Notes under the pieces: generated by a model
What the model saw: only the letters and a program-made list of their open reading frames with translations
Databases searched by the model: none
What the model was told of the DNA's origin: nothing
IMG/VR virus record: IMGVR_UViG_3300009129_001283
Location: 1-64,000 of that record
Source of the DNA: a virus
Strand: one strand, 5' to 3'
Length of the DNA: 64,000 nucleotides
Shown here: positions 15,292 to 24,238 of the stretch, piece by piece
Position numbering within the stretch: position 1 is the first letter of the stretch
How the letters are laid out: the number at the start of each line of letters is the position of its first letter
Program-made: the position numbers and the translations under genes

Positions 15292-17820
15292 ATTGTTTTT
15301 CTCCTCTTGCAGCATGCTCATAATATCAGCAACTGCTTTTTCATCTTCTTCTTTCTCGACTTCCGGTGGGCGGCGAGGGTTATCGCGGAGCCACATATAA
15401 GCAAGGCTGTCTATCTCTTCTTTAGCCCACTTGTCCGTTTTGTCCGGGAACGGATCAGCAGAAGGTCCAGTAACATTCGGTGCATTGGAATCAAGAGAGT
15501 TCGCATAATTCTTTATGTCATTTATAACTCCCTGATATATTTTTCCAAGACTAAGACCTATATCCGCGAAGTCTCCACCTTGGTCAGATATTTTCATAGA
15601 CCAAGGCATAAAGATATCAAGGTATGATGTCATTATACCTTTTTCGTTCGGCGGGAACTGCCTTAGCTCCACTCTCGGTGTTGGAATTCTAAAACTAAAA
15701 GCTCTGGTGATGTTCACGCTATCTGGTGCCTTGTTGTCTGCCACCGTCTTTGCTTCGTGATAAGTGTGGCCACCAATTACCTCTGCTCTAAGTGCCAGTT
15801 GTTGCAGTTCCATTTCTCTATTCACAAAAGTTACAAAGTCTTGTTGCCTTCTTTTATCTTGCGTGTGGAATTCCTTATCACCCGTCTTCTCTACATAATC
15901 ACCAATGCCGCTTGGCATTGGAACAAATATCCAAGACTTAACAGGAATATAAAGTCTTCCAACCTCTACTTCGGGAGTACCCAAATAAGCATAGCCAACG
16001 GGCTTATCATATCCCGACCTAAACTTATCCATAATCTCGCCGTGATATTTATCCTCAAGTTCCCTACCAAGTTTGCCAAACGCATCATCCATATCCCTTT
16101 TCACAGAGGCCGACGGGTTTGGGTTTTCCTCGTTATCATCGTCTATTGTATCGAGCAGTGCATCCACTGTCATTTTAACTTTATCTTCTTCGACGCCCCA
16201 AACTTTAAGAGCATCCTCAAGGAACGCGATGTCGTGTTCTTTGTCTTCTGCATCAAATATTTGCATTGGCTTGTTCGAATGAACCACGATAGCAACTTTG
16301 TCAAAGCGAGTTCTTTTTGGAGCAGGAGCTTTCTTCTTTCCTTTCTCTGGTTTTTCTTCTCGCCCAATATACGGAAGTAACTTATGATACGACTTGACAA
16401 GGTTTATGACCCTGTTACGAGCAAATATTTCTCTTCTTCCGCTAATCTTACCTTCATCGTCCAGTACAACTATATCATTTGCATTCTTAACCATCCAGGC
16501 TAAATACTTGTTTTTTCCGGAAGGATCTTCTTGTGACATCTTGTCGATGCCCCTTGGACCACTATATGTCGTGTTCCAGTCTGCATAATCTGATAGAACC
16601 CATTGAGGGTATTTCTTTTTTAAGTCTTCGAGCTTGCCTTCGAATAAGTCGTCGAACTGAGCATGGAAATCCTCCTTCTCCTTATCGGACATATTACCTG
16701 CTCTGCTAGCATCAACGCTTTTCGGGAGAAGATAATATAGTGTCACCCCCCATCGGTGATAGTATCTGTTAAACTGATTTCCTTGGGCGTCTGTTGCCGC
16801 AGTACACCACCTGGTGCCAGCCCCATAAGAACAAGAAGCTCTCCTCGTTTTGGGTACAACAATTTGAATTTTATCTTCCAGCCAGTCAACACTAGGAACT
16901 TTTCTATATTGGTCAGCAGGAATCTTCCTGGCCAGCTTTTTGTCATCAGATGCCTTCTTCATGGCTTGTGCATCCCGAACAAGATCTTCCATCTCTTTGG
17001 GGGTGAGAGTGGTGTGGTCTTTTGGGTTTGGCTTCTTTGCCTCGTTCGTAGCCACATTCCTACCAACAATTCTTCTGGTTACGCTTGCTAGGACCTCGGC
17101 AGCATACTGAACACTGCCGACAAGTGGTCCAATAAAACCAAGCCAGGTTTTTACATCGAAAAGGCTATCCTGCACCACTTTACTTATGTCCGAGTTCAAG
17201 ACAAGATCTATTAATTTGTCTTTTAACGCACCACCGCTCTTTATGCTATCTACCACTTCTTTTATTTTGTCCGAAATATATTTGCATATGATGAGCACAG
17301 TACTGCCAGCCATCATCTTCACCCAGCTCATGTCTAAGCCGTTATAAAATTTTACAAGAACATCAATTTTTTTAGATAAACCGTCTGCAATAGGTGTATC
17401 GGGCACAAGCTTCTCAAGAGTGCTTTTCATTGCGCCAACTAATCTTGTCATTTCACGATGGAGATATTTGGAGAATATATCAATAGCTTTTCCTGTTTTA
17501 TCTGTCATCATGTCGTAAAATGCTTGAAGCAAATTTTTAACTTCGCCTGCGCTTTTCTTGATGCTGGTAGCCAAGTTTGAAATAAAGTTTTCTAGAATTA
17601 AATGTTCGGAAAGAATTATCTCTCTCAGAGTGTCGTCGATAACAACCTCGCCAGACTCATTCACTGGTAATGCAATGCCAAGAACATTTTGTATGTATTG
17701 ATGGTTTTCAAGAACCTTTTTGTTGTCTGGCTTTTTATAAAGCTTTTTCCCGTTTATTCTGCGCCAGTCAGTCTCTGTTTTTTTGATAAGTTTGTTAAAT
17801 ATTTCTTCTTCGATGCTCAT
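12880..17820 (-). CDS. Giant two-module protein with duplicated WCTA domain
   Basis: 1646 residues, start at a TAATG overlap. Two halves each carry a similar module with a cysteine, a WCTA core and a following Tyr-rich strand: C330...TRWCTA (338-341) then YYHRWGVTLYYLLPK, and C...TNWCTA (1099-1102) then YYNGRDDPLFFIHTPGK. Residues 60-250 include amphipathic and hydrophobic helices. The C-terminus is Pro/Lys-rich. A strong internal start divides the two halves. The family is not named to my knowledge; the size and position suggest a virion or injected protein (inference). Confidence 0.75.
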   Translation of the reverse strand: MSIEEEIFNKLIKKTETDWRRINGKKLYKKPDNKKVLENHQYIQNVLGIALPVNESGEVVIDDTLREIILSEHLILENFISNLATSIKKSAGEVKNLLQAFYDMMTDKTGKAIDIFSKYLHREMTRLVGAMKSTLEKLVPDTPIADGLSKKIDVLVKFYNGLDMSWVKMMAGSTVLIICKYISDKIKEVVDSIKSGGALKDKLIDLVLNSDISKVVQDSLFDVKTWLGFIGPLVGSVQYAAEVLASVTRRIVGRNVATNEAKKPNPKDHTTLTPKEMEDLVRDAQAMKKASDDKKLARKIPADQYRKVPSVDWLEDKIQIVVPKTRRASCSYGAGTRWCTAATDAQGNQFNRYYHRWGVTLYYLLPKSVDASRAGNMSDKEKEDFHAQFDDLFEGKLEDLKKKYPQWVLSDYADWNTTYSGPRGIDKMSQEDPSGKNKYLAWMVKNANDIVVLDDEGKISGRREIFARNRVINLVKSYHKLLPYIGREEKPEKGKKKAPAPKRTRFDKVAIVVHSNKPMQIFDAEDKEHDIAFLEDALKVWGVEEDKVKMTVDALLDTIDDDNEENPNPSASVKRDMDDAFGKLGRELEDKYHGEIMDKFRSGYDKPVGYAYLGTPEVEVGRLYIPVKSWIFVPMPSGIGDYVEKTGDKEFHTQDKRRQQDFVTFVNREMELQQLALRAEVIGGHTYHEAKTVADNKAPDSVNITRAFSFRIPTPRVELRQFPPNEKGIMTSYLDIFMPWSMKISDQGGDFADIGLSLGKIYQGVINDIKNYANSLDSNAPNVTGPSADPFPDKTDKWAKEEIDSLAYMWLRDNPRRPPEVEKEEDEKAVADIMSMLQEEKNNMSREGRILAKLTGTEILQETNLLQEVSLDDAMNSLYGKAGKKLVKSYNFDQGNEPGDNLKKLQGSMASKIEKTLTPSDVVPGNISRTHEPEKYRSIRDSNRAQVIYWWLRYLKTATSARDRVIGSEYILSNRDLMGVRQNFETFFQHPRHMKVTDIGKITTPEMLSDIVLKGKAAIDAENDRKMGASAVKGTEFFTGDYQYETDEGGKKILDRNGDPIILRNERGIPLFVPDSEGWVLAAAHNKGAACILGKETNWCTASPGLDYFKTYYNGRDDPLFFIHTPGKTADDPEDSGDRFQFAYGCDSGCPAFMDVTDTPLRGEEFEKLHDKLKEVLSAKGLDDRFDVVFEYEHVDLEARMKEIHEGAAARLDYAQHIDLVWDVYDDYDTTTLNTQYTVSFIYERGAFRGEEDMSRDGYDLIGELFNDANGNVSVGGSDYGGDNSHENYENIDISTGQSTVKVRISGYATFYDEGGLDDVDNFWDNVIYGVDNNYDKIKGKVRTGLVEYGILPLTKYDKLLYGSGDSAVVTGLYDPDSEEDEEDKTAEEMQEEFESHFKSLHIINFDPDDAEITFSIDFPPPKDVQMGKTQLIGDRPNHSGMQQILRRSLKVLRELIARQPSLPGFEEGDPWQDKEDTAGRSADDRLERFEYIARSTDLVTYMIVFHTKGMIDIRLHLSKLAEEEVDDIMSGLRIVDKNFPLFKAALQATVERWISKNPSQIRRTMKHDPDKVSPGVQTGAPVGATLGQPVPAQEAQDYQKSPAKKEKHRTMKVRLLTKGGNKHKEDGIKKPPTKRSKSAPPGMGA

Positions 17821-18404
17821 TATACTTCCTTATTATAAAATAGTTCGTGCTTGCCAAACTTCGGCGTATCGAACATATCTACTTTTTCTATTTCAATTTT
17901 TGCTGCGGCAACATATTCACAATGGTATATATCTGCTGAGTCTATCATCCATTCATTCTTCTTGGTTTTGTTTGGCAGCCGATAGTCACACCAATATTCT
18001 TGCCCGTCTTTCTCATATATGCACAGTGCGTGAGCAGACATTAGGCCGTTGCCTTTCTTGAGCATGGAATAATAACCAAACCAAACACGGTCAACGAGGT
18101 TGGACTTCTTCAATACAGTGGCCCAATAGATGGCATGATCATCGCAGTCACCAAAAGGTTTCTCACTGTCAATGTTATCTTGCAGCCTCGTGGGATGAGT
18201 TAAATAATCAAACACCCCATTCAGCGGATCTTTTTTATATTTCGTTCCCCAATCAAAAAACTCCGGAATATCGTATATGTTTTCCGCCTTTCTCAGCATC
18301 ACATTCTTTCTGGTTAAGCACATGGTAAGGGTATACCATGCCTTAGAAGCAAATACATTTAGGAAGAATAATTTCTTTGCGATATATATTTTTATTTTCT
18401 TCAT
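17820..18404 (-). CDS. Transglutaminase-like cysteine protease
   Basis: 194 residues. Motifs FGDCDDHAIYWATVL (Cys87), LMSAHALCIY (His125) and YWCDYRLP (Asp140) form the Cys-His-Asp triad order of the transglutaminase-like/BTLCP fold. The N-terminal 35 residues are hydrophobic-basic and could be a membrane anchor. The gene lies directly upstream of the giant protein (TAATG). Probable peptidase or amidase acting on a virion or host protein; substrate unknown. Confidence 0.75.
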   Translation of the reverse strand: MKKIKIYIAKKLFFLNVFASKAWYTLTMCLTRKNVMLRKAENIYDIPEFFDWGTKYKKDPLNGVFDYLTHPTRLQDNIDSEKPFGDCDDHAIYWATVLKKSNLVDRVWFGYYSMLKKGNGLMSAHALCIYEKDGQEYWCDYRLPNKTKKNEWMIDSADIYHCEYVAAAKIEIEKVDMFDTPKFGKHELFYNKEV

Positions 18405-18408
18405 GATA

Positions 18409-18417
18409 TATAAATAG
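18409..18417 (-). promoter_or_regulatory. CTATTTATA box before transglutaminase-like gene
   Basis: In sense direction AACTATTTATATATC immediately precedes the ATG at 18404, and TATAT/ATATA can pair around it. No Shine-Dalgarno is visible. One of the recurrent boxes. Confidence 0.45.
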
Positions 18418-18421
18418 TTTT

Positions 18422-18643
18422 TTAATATACAACTTCTAAAAAGTTTTTGTACATGAAGCAGGAATAGGGCTTTTGATCAAAACTATATGGTGTGTCTGGC
18501 CGCCAAAGCCAACTCACTTTAATCATTCTTGGATCTGTTGTTCGTACTGGGTTTGCTACTACGATGCCATATCTCTTTGGAGAGTTTTTGCTACTCACGA
18601 GAGTTCCGACTCGAAACATATCAGCATCTTGGACTAAATTCAT
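18422..18643 (-). CDS. Small SH3-like-barrel protein
   Basis: 73 residues with the pattern FRVGTLVSSKNSPKRYGIVV...IKVSWLWR, i.e. an opening GTLV strand, a GIVV strand and a VSW strand spaced as in KOW/Tudor-like SH3 barrels. Good GGGAG ribosome-binding site. Member of the roughly 20-member family described in the findings. Function unknown; nucleic-acid or protein binding is possible. Confidence 0.65.
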   Translation of the reverse strand: MNLVQDADMFRVGTLVSSKNSPKRYGIVVANPVRTTDPRMIKVSWLWRPDTPYSFDQKPYSCFMYKNFLEVVY

Positions 18644-18905
18644 TTATCTCAACTCCCATTGCCCACAAGTTAAATAAAAGTTCTTCATATTCTTTTTCGG
18701 TCAAAACGAACATCAAGTAGCACATAAATTCTTTGGCATCAGTTTTACAAAGCGTCTCTATATGAAAGCATACAAAAGTTATAATTTCGAGATCAAAGGT
18801 TTCCGGAATATCAGGAAAACTATCAACCGGAATGTTAAACCTATATTTGGATATTTCCCTCTTTACTCTGGCTATTTTTTCTTTTCTAGTTTCCGTCATC
18901 GTCAT
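18621..18905 (-). CDS. Small helical protein
   Basis: 94 residues, basic N-terminal helix then DLEIITFVCFHIETLCKTDAKEFMCYLMFVLTEKEYEELLF. Overlaps both neighbours in the operon. No domain recognised. Confidence 0.55.
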   Translation of the reverse strand: MTMTETRKEKIARVKREISKYRFNIPVDSFPDIPETFDLEIITFVCFHIETLCKTDAKEFMCYLMFVLTEKEYEELLFNLWAMGVEINEFSPRC

Positions 18906-19422
18906 TTACTAGGGTTCCATAATAATCATCTAATTCTTCATCGGTCATCCATTCTGTTGGGATGAAGTGGGACGTGTCGAGAGTTTGTTTTCCAGGAAGA
19001 GGAATCATTTCTTTGGTTACTACATCTTCCCAATCTGAATACAGTTCGTCATCGTCATCATCAATACATATCTCCTCGCAAACTTTTTCGGGCTCAGAAA
19101 AGACATCTCTCAAAATATCGTCTCTAAGTTTTTTACAAAGCTTTTCATTTTTCTGCAACTGGTCGCATGCCCTTTTAATACTCTCGTCGTATATTATATC
19201 ATATTTCTTTACCTTAATACAATATCTATCAAGTGCCCATGCTTCTCTACTATTATATTTGATTCTCAAAAATACAACACCCTTATGAGTTTTGCTTTCC
19301 TTTGTTTCCATGATCTCGCAAGCCTTGCCGATCATGCTGTTGTTCCCCTGACGCCAATGCTTCCACCACATTATTTGCTTCGAGAGTTCAACCCAGTCAC
19401 CTTTATAAAAAGTTGCCATCAT
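18886..19422 (-). CDS. SH3-like protein with acidic tail
   Basis: 178 residues. The N-terminal 75 residues match the SH3-like pattern (YKGDWVELSK...GKACEIMET...VFLRIKYNSREAWALDRYCIKV). The rest is helical then acidic (ICIDDDDDELYSDWEDV). Overlaps the HNH gene by 20 bp; GGGGATT upstream of the ATGATG start. A larger member of the SH3-like family, with an extra acidic module. Confidence 0.6.
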   Translation of the reverse strand: MMATFYKGDWVELSKQIMWWKHWRQGNNSMIGKACEIMETKESKTHKGVVFLRIKYNSREAWALDRYCIKVKKYDIIYDESIKRACDQLQKNEKLCKKLRDDILRDVFSEPEKVCEEICIDDDDDELYSDWEDVVTKEMIPLPGKQTLDTSHFIPTEWMTDEELDDYYGTLVNDDDGN

Positions 19423-20011
19423 TAATCCCCAGGAACATATACCACTCTGCCTTTCTAAACCGCTTTGCGTAATATCTAAAAAATTTAATATCGAAGCTTA
19501 AGGGCCTTGGCCTTTTAAGCAATTTCATGTTACATTGTAACAGAGTTTTACTTCCTTTTAAGTTATTGCAGTCCCTGCAGCTTGTAGCTGCGTTCTCCCA
19601 AGTTAAGGCTCCTCCCTTTGACCTTGGAATAATGTGGTCAACTGTGGCGTGGCCTTGTGGTAATTTGACGCCGCAGTACTGACACTCATACATATCTCGA
19701 ATAAAAACATTCATCTTTGTGCATGCCGGAGTTCTTACTTTTCTTTGAATATAATTTTTAAGTATTATGGTGCTTGGTATTCCAAAAACATTATTAACCG
19801 AGCGCAAGACCCGAAAGTCGATATCTCTCATTTCCGTCCTGTGTCTTGAATGTCTTAACCATTCGTTTAAAGTAAATATATTGTAGTCACTGTCTATAAC
19901 GTTTGCGGCTTCTCTAAACACAAGATAAATGGCCCCGCGCACGTTTGTTATTCTTATGGGGCGGAAATTCTTATCTAATACTAATACCTTCTCATTGAGA
20001 ATTAAAGGCAT
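19403..20011 (-). CDS. HNH endonuclease
   Basis: 202 residues from ATG 20011 (GAGGAT upstream). Zinc-stabilised HNH motif: C110-x2-C113, VDHIIPRSKGG with D125-H126, N140, then C145-x2-C148-NN. The N-terminal 90 residues (VLVLDKNFRPIRITNVRGAIYLVF) are typical of stand-alone bacterial/phage HNH proteins of the McrA-like type rather than homing enzymes. Could act in packaging-related cleavage or host DNA degradation; it sits next to the tail fibre rather than terminase. Confidence 0.85.
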   Translation of the reverse strand: MPLILNEKVLVLDKNFRPIRITNVRGAIYLVFREAANVIDSDYNIFTLNEWLRHSRHRTEMRDIDFRVLRSVNNVFGIPSTIILKNYIQRKVRTPACTKMNVFIRDMYECQYCGVKLPQGHATVDHIIPRSKGGALTWENAATSCRDCNNLKGSKTLLQCNMKLLKRPRPLSFDIKFFRYYAKRFRKAEWYMFLGINDGNFL

Positions 20012-20099
20012 GGTAGCATCCTCAGCAAACTCCCTCCTACGGGCGTAGTGCCGTCGCGAGGACACCACCACATTAATAAATATATCTTAAGTTATCTTT

Positions 20100-23000
20100 T
20101 TATCCGCAATGATAGGTGCAAGTTATCAGCTTTGTCGAAGAGTCTTCATTTTCCCATATAACTGCTTCTGATGCTTTTGCAACAGTATGGCCGTGAAGTA
20201 AGTCGTCGTCCTGCTTCATGCCGTGACCTTCCGTGTTAGATGAGCAGATATAATCTCCTATTTCGATATCTCCGCCTTCGGAACAAACCAGGATGTGCCC
20301 ATCGCCCAAACAGAAAATGCTATGCATGTCTCTCTCTTCTTCTTCTGGTACATCTCTCATATGAGTGTTATATACACCGAGAACTGCTTTTTCTTGAGAG
20401 ATGGTGGAAGTGGAAACCCAATATTGTACCGATTTCATTTTAGGTGAAGAAGTTCTATCTATCTTTATAATTGTGCCATACTCCATATCCAAGATTGAGT
20501 TGTCGGTAAACCTAACGTAGTGATCTCCCGTGAAAGCTCCATATGAAACTGTTCCGCCGCTGAACGAGATGTGCCCTACATTCCCGCCATCGCCATCTTT
20601 GAATTGTATGGCAGTATTGGTGCCATCACCATCATCGGAACCATTCTGAATTGCGATACCATGTCTATTAGAGCTATTTCCGTCATTTTGGAAAAACGCA
20701 CAGAAGTTGCTGGCTCGATTATCATAAACCCTGAGTCTCCAACTGGCGTCGGAATGCCCTATGCCAACTCCGGTGTCGTTTATCGTCAATCCATTTGCCA
20801 TTGCGTCCCTGTTGATTCGAAGAACATTGGTGTCATCCAAGCTATCGTTTCTCATCCCAAGGTCTACAGCCCCATTGCCTCTGCTACTTGCTGCATCCCC
20901 ATCATAGTTGATAAAGAAACCATACTTCATTCTCTTATCAGAATCTCCGTCCTCAAACATCTCGATTCTAGAAGAATGATTAGACGCGTCCTCGTCTGCG
21001 CCACCGAGACGTAAAGTAACTCCGTCCGGGTCGTCTACTGAGATGTCTCCGTCATGTTTTATTGTCAGCATTGCGGCGGGACTTACTTCGTTAATTCCCA
21101 CTCGACCACCCTTAATATTTAAGGTGTCATCATTACCAGCAGTAGCAATTGATAGATTCTCAGTGCCACCATCCCAGCCTATCCAGCCTCTTTTACTATT
21201 GTCTTCCCCGAATCCGAGATATGCACTGTTTCCTGAACCGGCGTCTATGGTGACTCGCTTAATCGTGGAAGAGTCTGATAAGCCAAGGTTGCCTCCCACG
21301 GCGAGAGTGGTTGTGCTAGTTGTAGTGGCAGACAAACTCATGTTTCTCGTAGCAAGAATATCTGTACTGGGATTATATTGAAGATTTGCGTCGGTATGCA
21401 ATGCTTGGTTTCCATTAGTGTTACTGTCAACATAGGTTATGTAATGAGTAGTATTGCCTGTGTCGGTTGTTGTTGCAACGTTCGTGGTATTTGTTGCTGT
21501 GGTCGCACTTGTTGCATTGGTGGCGTTCGTTACAGTAACTCCCGCGATGTGAGTGTCGAGAGCAGTACCGTTCACAGTAATGGCATCTGCCTCCAGTGTT
21601 CCGTCAATATCTACATCTCCGGAAATATCTAAATTAGCAGCAGCAACATCCTTGAATGTTTTGTCTGCCCATGCAGCTGCAATATCTGTCCCGTTGGAAC
21701 TCACAGAACTGGACCATGACTGCCCACTATTGATAACCCAGCTGGCATCAACAACTCCTGTTGACCACGCTCCCGGATCATTGTTGTCTACACCACCAAG
21801 TATTGATACAAAACAATCTTTATAATTGATTTTGCTTTTGATCCATAAATCAGCTGCGTCCTGGCCAACTGTCAAAATAAGATCGGTGCTCGGATCAAAC
21901 CCTCCCAAAGTAGTGCCGTTGATCGGTTCGACCGAAACCCTCGTTCCGAGGGAATAATAATATGGACTGGAATTAAAGTATGTGTATTTAACACTTATAA
22001 TAAAAGTAGCATCCTGATCATAGTTCCCGTGGTATTCAAACCCAGTAATGGTTAATAAGAATGTGGTTTCAGCCGTGTTATATCTATCCATCCCAGTTGG
22101 GGCAGAGGCAAATTTAATAAATTGATTTGTAGAGGTGGTATAACTTGAGTTCACCTTCACAGTCGGAGAGTATTTATTTCCTTTATGAAATTTTATATAC
22201 CCGTCATCCTCAATGGTGATTGCGTCATCACCATCGGTATATGCTATCTTGGCAGTCTGAACTTCTCCACCAACATTCAAATTATCTGAACTAATAGTTA
22301 CATTTGCTTCTGCGGTTAATGTCCCATCTCCGTCCGAAGTTAGAACCCTGTTTGCTCCATCGTTGCTTATAACCTCCGTAAGATCTAATGACAAGCTAGT
22401 TGCAGTAGAATCAAGTCCTGAGTTGAGAGTAACTTCAGTTAAGTCTAGGGAAATGGCGGGGGTTGTTGTTCCGTTGGATACATCCAGCCCAGTACCAACC
22501 GTAACATTCGTTACTGTTCCTGCAGTTGTCGTAAAGCCGGAGTCATTATTAAAACCAGATATGTTAATATTTCCGGGAGTAATTCTTTTAAAAGCACCAC
22601 CGTCATTAATTAAAATATGATCCACGTCGGAGTTGCTAGTAGTGAGACTAGCGCCATCAGCATCAACAGCAACATCATCTGCGTTGACAGTAATGCCCGT
22701 TCCAGCACCAACTGCTAAAGTCTTGGTGGATGATATGTCACCACCGCCAGTCAAGCCACTCCCCGCAGTTACGCTAACGGTACTGTGGTCTATATGCTCA
22801 TTCGCAACAAAACCAGAAAGGTTATCGTGGACAATTTGGGAATCATTAGTTTGAACATCATCCGCATTAACAGTAATGCCCGTACCAGCGATAACATTTA
22901 GGGTTGCTGCACCCTCAGTTGCACCTCCAGTTAGACCACTACCCGCAACAACAGAAGTTATGTCAGCGTCGATGGTGCTTGTAAGGTTTGAAACGGTTAC

Positions 23001-23342
23001 TTTTTTTGTAGAGTTATCGGTGATGTCCTGCACCACGATGAAATCACCGCTAGCAGGCGCTGTGCCCAACGCTGTTAGCTCGCTGGCGTCAAGGGCTAGC
23101 GATATATCACCCGACACCCCGCCACCGGAGAGGCCCACACCGGCGCTCACAGAGGCAATATCACCTTCCTCGCCAGTGGTGTGAAAGTCAAAAAGCTCAG
23201 ACTCTTCGCCGGATGAGTTTTGAAAAACTTTTAATTTGTCATCATCATCGACACGAATGTCAAAATATGTTTTTTTGCTTCGGGCCTTATTGAGAATTTT
23301 GAGGGTTTCAGACCAAAGGTTGCTTAGTTTGTTTGCAGGCAT
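20100..23342 (-). CDS. Tail fibre protein with repeats and self-cleaving-type C-terminal domain
   Basis: 1080 residues from ATG 23342. After a charged N-terminal section come repeats of the type GSGLTGG and GTGITVNADDV (about residues 80-320), typical of trimeric beta-structured phage fibres, then Ser/Thr/Asn-rich beta segments. The C-terminus (GDIEIGDYICSSNTEGHGMK...KASEAV...ITCTYHCG) resembles the peptidase-G2/intramolecular-chaperone domain of marine phage fibres, which drives trimerisation and may be autocleaved. It recognises the host receptor. The start is buried in a hairpin (next entry). It is transcribed towards the HNH gene. Confidence 0.85.
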   Translation of the reverse strand: MPANKLSNLWSETLKILNKARSKKTYFDIRVDDDDKLKVFQNSSGEESELFDFHTTGEEGDIASVSAGVGLSGGGVSGDISLALDASELTALGTAPASGDFIVVQDITDNSTKKVTVSNLTSTIDADITSVVAGSGLTGGATEGAATLNVIAGTGITVNADDVQTNDSQIVHDNLSGFVANEHIDHSTVSVTAGSGLTGGGDISSTKTLAVGAGTGITVNADDVAVDADGASLTTSNSDVDHILINDGGAFKRITPGNINISGFNNDSGFTTTAGTVTNVTVGTGLDVSNGTTTPAISLDLTEVTLNSGLDSTATSLSLDLTEVISNDGANRVLTSDGDGTLTAEANVTISSDNLNVGGEVQTAKIAYTDGDDAITIEDDGYIKFHKGNKYSPTVKVNSSYTTSTNQFIKFASAPTGMDRYNTAETTFLLTITGFEYHGNYDQDATFIISVKYTYFNSSPYYYSLGTRVSVEPINGTTLGGFDPSTDLILTVGQDAADLWIKSKINYKDCFVSILGGVDNNDPGAWSTGVVDASWVINSGQSWSSSVSSNGTDIAAAWADKTFKDVAAANLDISGDVDIDGTLEADAITVNGTALDTHIAGVTVTNATNATSATTATNTTNVATTTDTGNTTHYITYVDSNTNGNQALHTDANLQYNPSTDILATRNMSLSATTTSTTTLAVGGNLGLSDSSTIKRVTIDAGSGNSAYLGFGEDNSKRGWIGWDGGTENLSIATAGNDDTLNIKGGRVGINEVSPAAMLTIKHDGDISVDDPDGVTLRLGGADEDASNHSSRIEMFEDGDSDKRMKYGFFINYDGDAASSRGNGAVDLGMRNDSLDDTNVLRINRDAMANGLTINDTGVGIGHSDASWRLRVYDNRASNFCAFFQNDGNSSNRHGIAIQNGSDDGDGTNTAIQFKDGDGGNVGHISFSGGTVSYGAFTGDHYVRFTDNSILDMEYGTIIKIDRTSSPKMKSVQYWVSTSTISQEKAVLGVYNTHMRDVPEEEERDMHSIFCLGDGHILVCSEGGDIEIGDYICSSNTEGHGMKQDDDLLHGHTVAKASEAVIWENEDSSTKLITCTYHCG

Positions 23343-23348
23343 AAAAAA

Positions 23349-23378
23349 CTCCGTCCCAGTAAATAGTGAGGAACGGAG
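23349..23378 (-). promoter_or_regulatory. Hairpin enclosing the fibre ribosome-binding site
   Basis: In the sense strand CTCCGTTCC pairs with GGGACGGAG (9 bp, one G-U) around loop TCACTATTTACT, followed by TTTTTT and then the fibre ATG. The only Shine-Dalgarno (GGAG) is in the 3' arm. It therefore reads either as an intrinsic terminator or as a translation-blocking hairpin. The loop carries the ACTATTTA box. Confidence 0.6.
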
Positions 23379-23472
23379 CATTTAATGTTATAACGACCGC
23401 GAAGCGCCGATTTTTTTGCGAATTTTTTTGCGGTAAATTTTTTACACTCTATTGCATAGGGCATAGAAAAGC

Positions 23473-23688
23473 TTAAACTACGCCTTTTCCATACTTCTTT
23501 CGCAAGTAAGCCTTAATTTCTTCCGGACTAGAGGCTGTCATAATGGGCCTTTCCTCGTTGTGGAGCAAATAAAGCTCCTTGCCGTCCTTTTTCCCCATAG
23601 TAACATGCAAATTTAGGCCATTTCTCTTAATAGAAAACACTTCTCTTACTTCATCCCACATATCTAACTCCAAAATAAACTCAATCAT
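23473..23688 (-). CDS. Small hypothetical protein
   Basis: 71 residues from ATG 23688 (an AAGAAGAG stretch upstream, ATGATTGA overlap with the upstream stop); the longer frame from 23784 overlaps the neighbour too much. Sequence MIEFILELDMWDEVREVFSI... looks alpha/beta; ends with EEIKAYLRKKYGKGVV. Not recognised. Confidence 0.55.
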   Translation of the reverse strand: MIEFILELDMWDEVREVFSIKRNGLNLHVTMGKKDGKELYLLHNEERPIMTASSPEEIKAYLRKKYGKGVV

Positions 23689-23881
23689 TCTCTTCTTGTT
23701 CCGGAATTTCCAGAGTACCAGCGAATTGCGCCCTTTCAGAAACTTTTGCGGTGCCATCAATAAGACTTTCGAGATCATATCCAAGATTTTCCAAAGTCTC
23801 TTGAAGGACTTCCGCCTTTTTCTTTGCTTTGCGTTTAATACGCTCTTCTCTTTTAGTAAACTTCTTCATCATCTTTCCCAT
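23681..23881 (-). CDS. Small basic helical protein
   Basis: 66 residues; Lys/Arg-rich first half (MGKMMKKFTKREERIKRKAKKK) then acidic helix. Could bind nucleic acid or the ribosome by charge; no domain recognised. Overlaps the next gene by 8 bp. Confidence 0.55.
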   Translation of the reverse strand: MGKMMKKFTKREERIKRKAKKKAEVLQETLENLGYDLESLIDGTAKVSERAQFAGTLEIPEQEEND

Positions 23882-23889
23882 GTTTTCTC

Positions 23890-24171
23890 CTATGGTTGTA
23901 AATATGGGGAAACGAGTTCTATTTCCTCATCAAAAAATTCTTCTTTATGCCCATTGTGCAAAAGCACGAGATATAATGGAACATACTCGAACGGTTCATG
24001 GGGTTTCTTATACATTTCGGGATGCTCCTTGTATAATTCGGTATCATAATACTTTTCATTATAAAAGGGCGACTCTATCTCAGATCCCACATGCACCACT
24101 ATCCCAACGCGATAGTAAATGTCCTTGTCAACAAATACAGGTTCCTTTACTTTTACCAGATCCCCTCTCAT
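23890..24171 (-). CDS. Small SH3-like-barrel protein
   Basis: 93 residues from ATG 24171, preceded by AGAGGAAG; the ATG at 24201 would lie only about 2 nt from the predicted transcript start. Pattern MRGDLVKVKEPV...YRVGIVVHVGSEI...YLVLLHNG fits the SH3-like family. A sigma70-like promoter lies just upstream, making it the first gene of a transcript. Confidence 0.65.
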   Translation of the reverse strand: MRGDLVKVKEPVFVDKDIYYRVGIVVHVGSEIESPFYNEKYYDTELYKEHPEMYKKPHEPFEYVPLYLVLLHNGHKEEFFDEEIELVSPYLQP

Positions 24172-24209
24172 ATATAAAGGCTTCCTCTTAGCTTTTTCCA
24201 TGACCTATT

Positions 24210-24238
24210 AATATAACACAGCGTTATACAAAAGTCAA
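24210..24238 (-). promoter_or_regulatory. Sigma70-like promoter
   Basis: Minus strand TTGACT (24233-24238), 17-bp spacer, TATATT (24210-24215). The -35 overlaps the stop of the upstream SH3-like gene. Confidence 0.7.
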
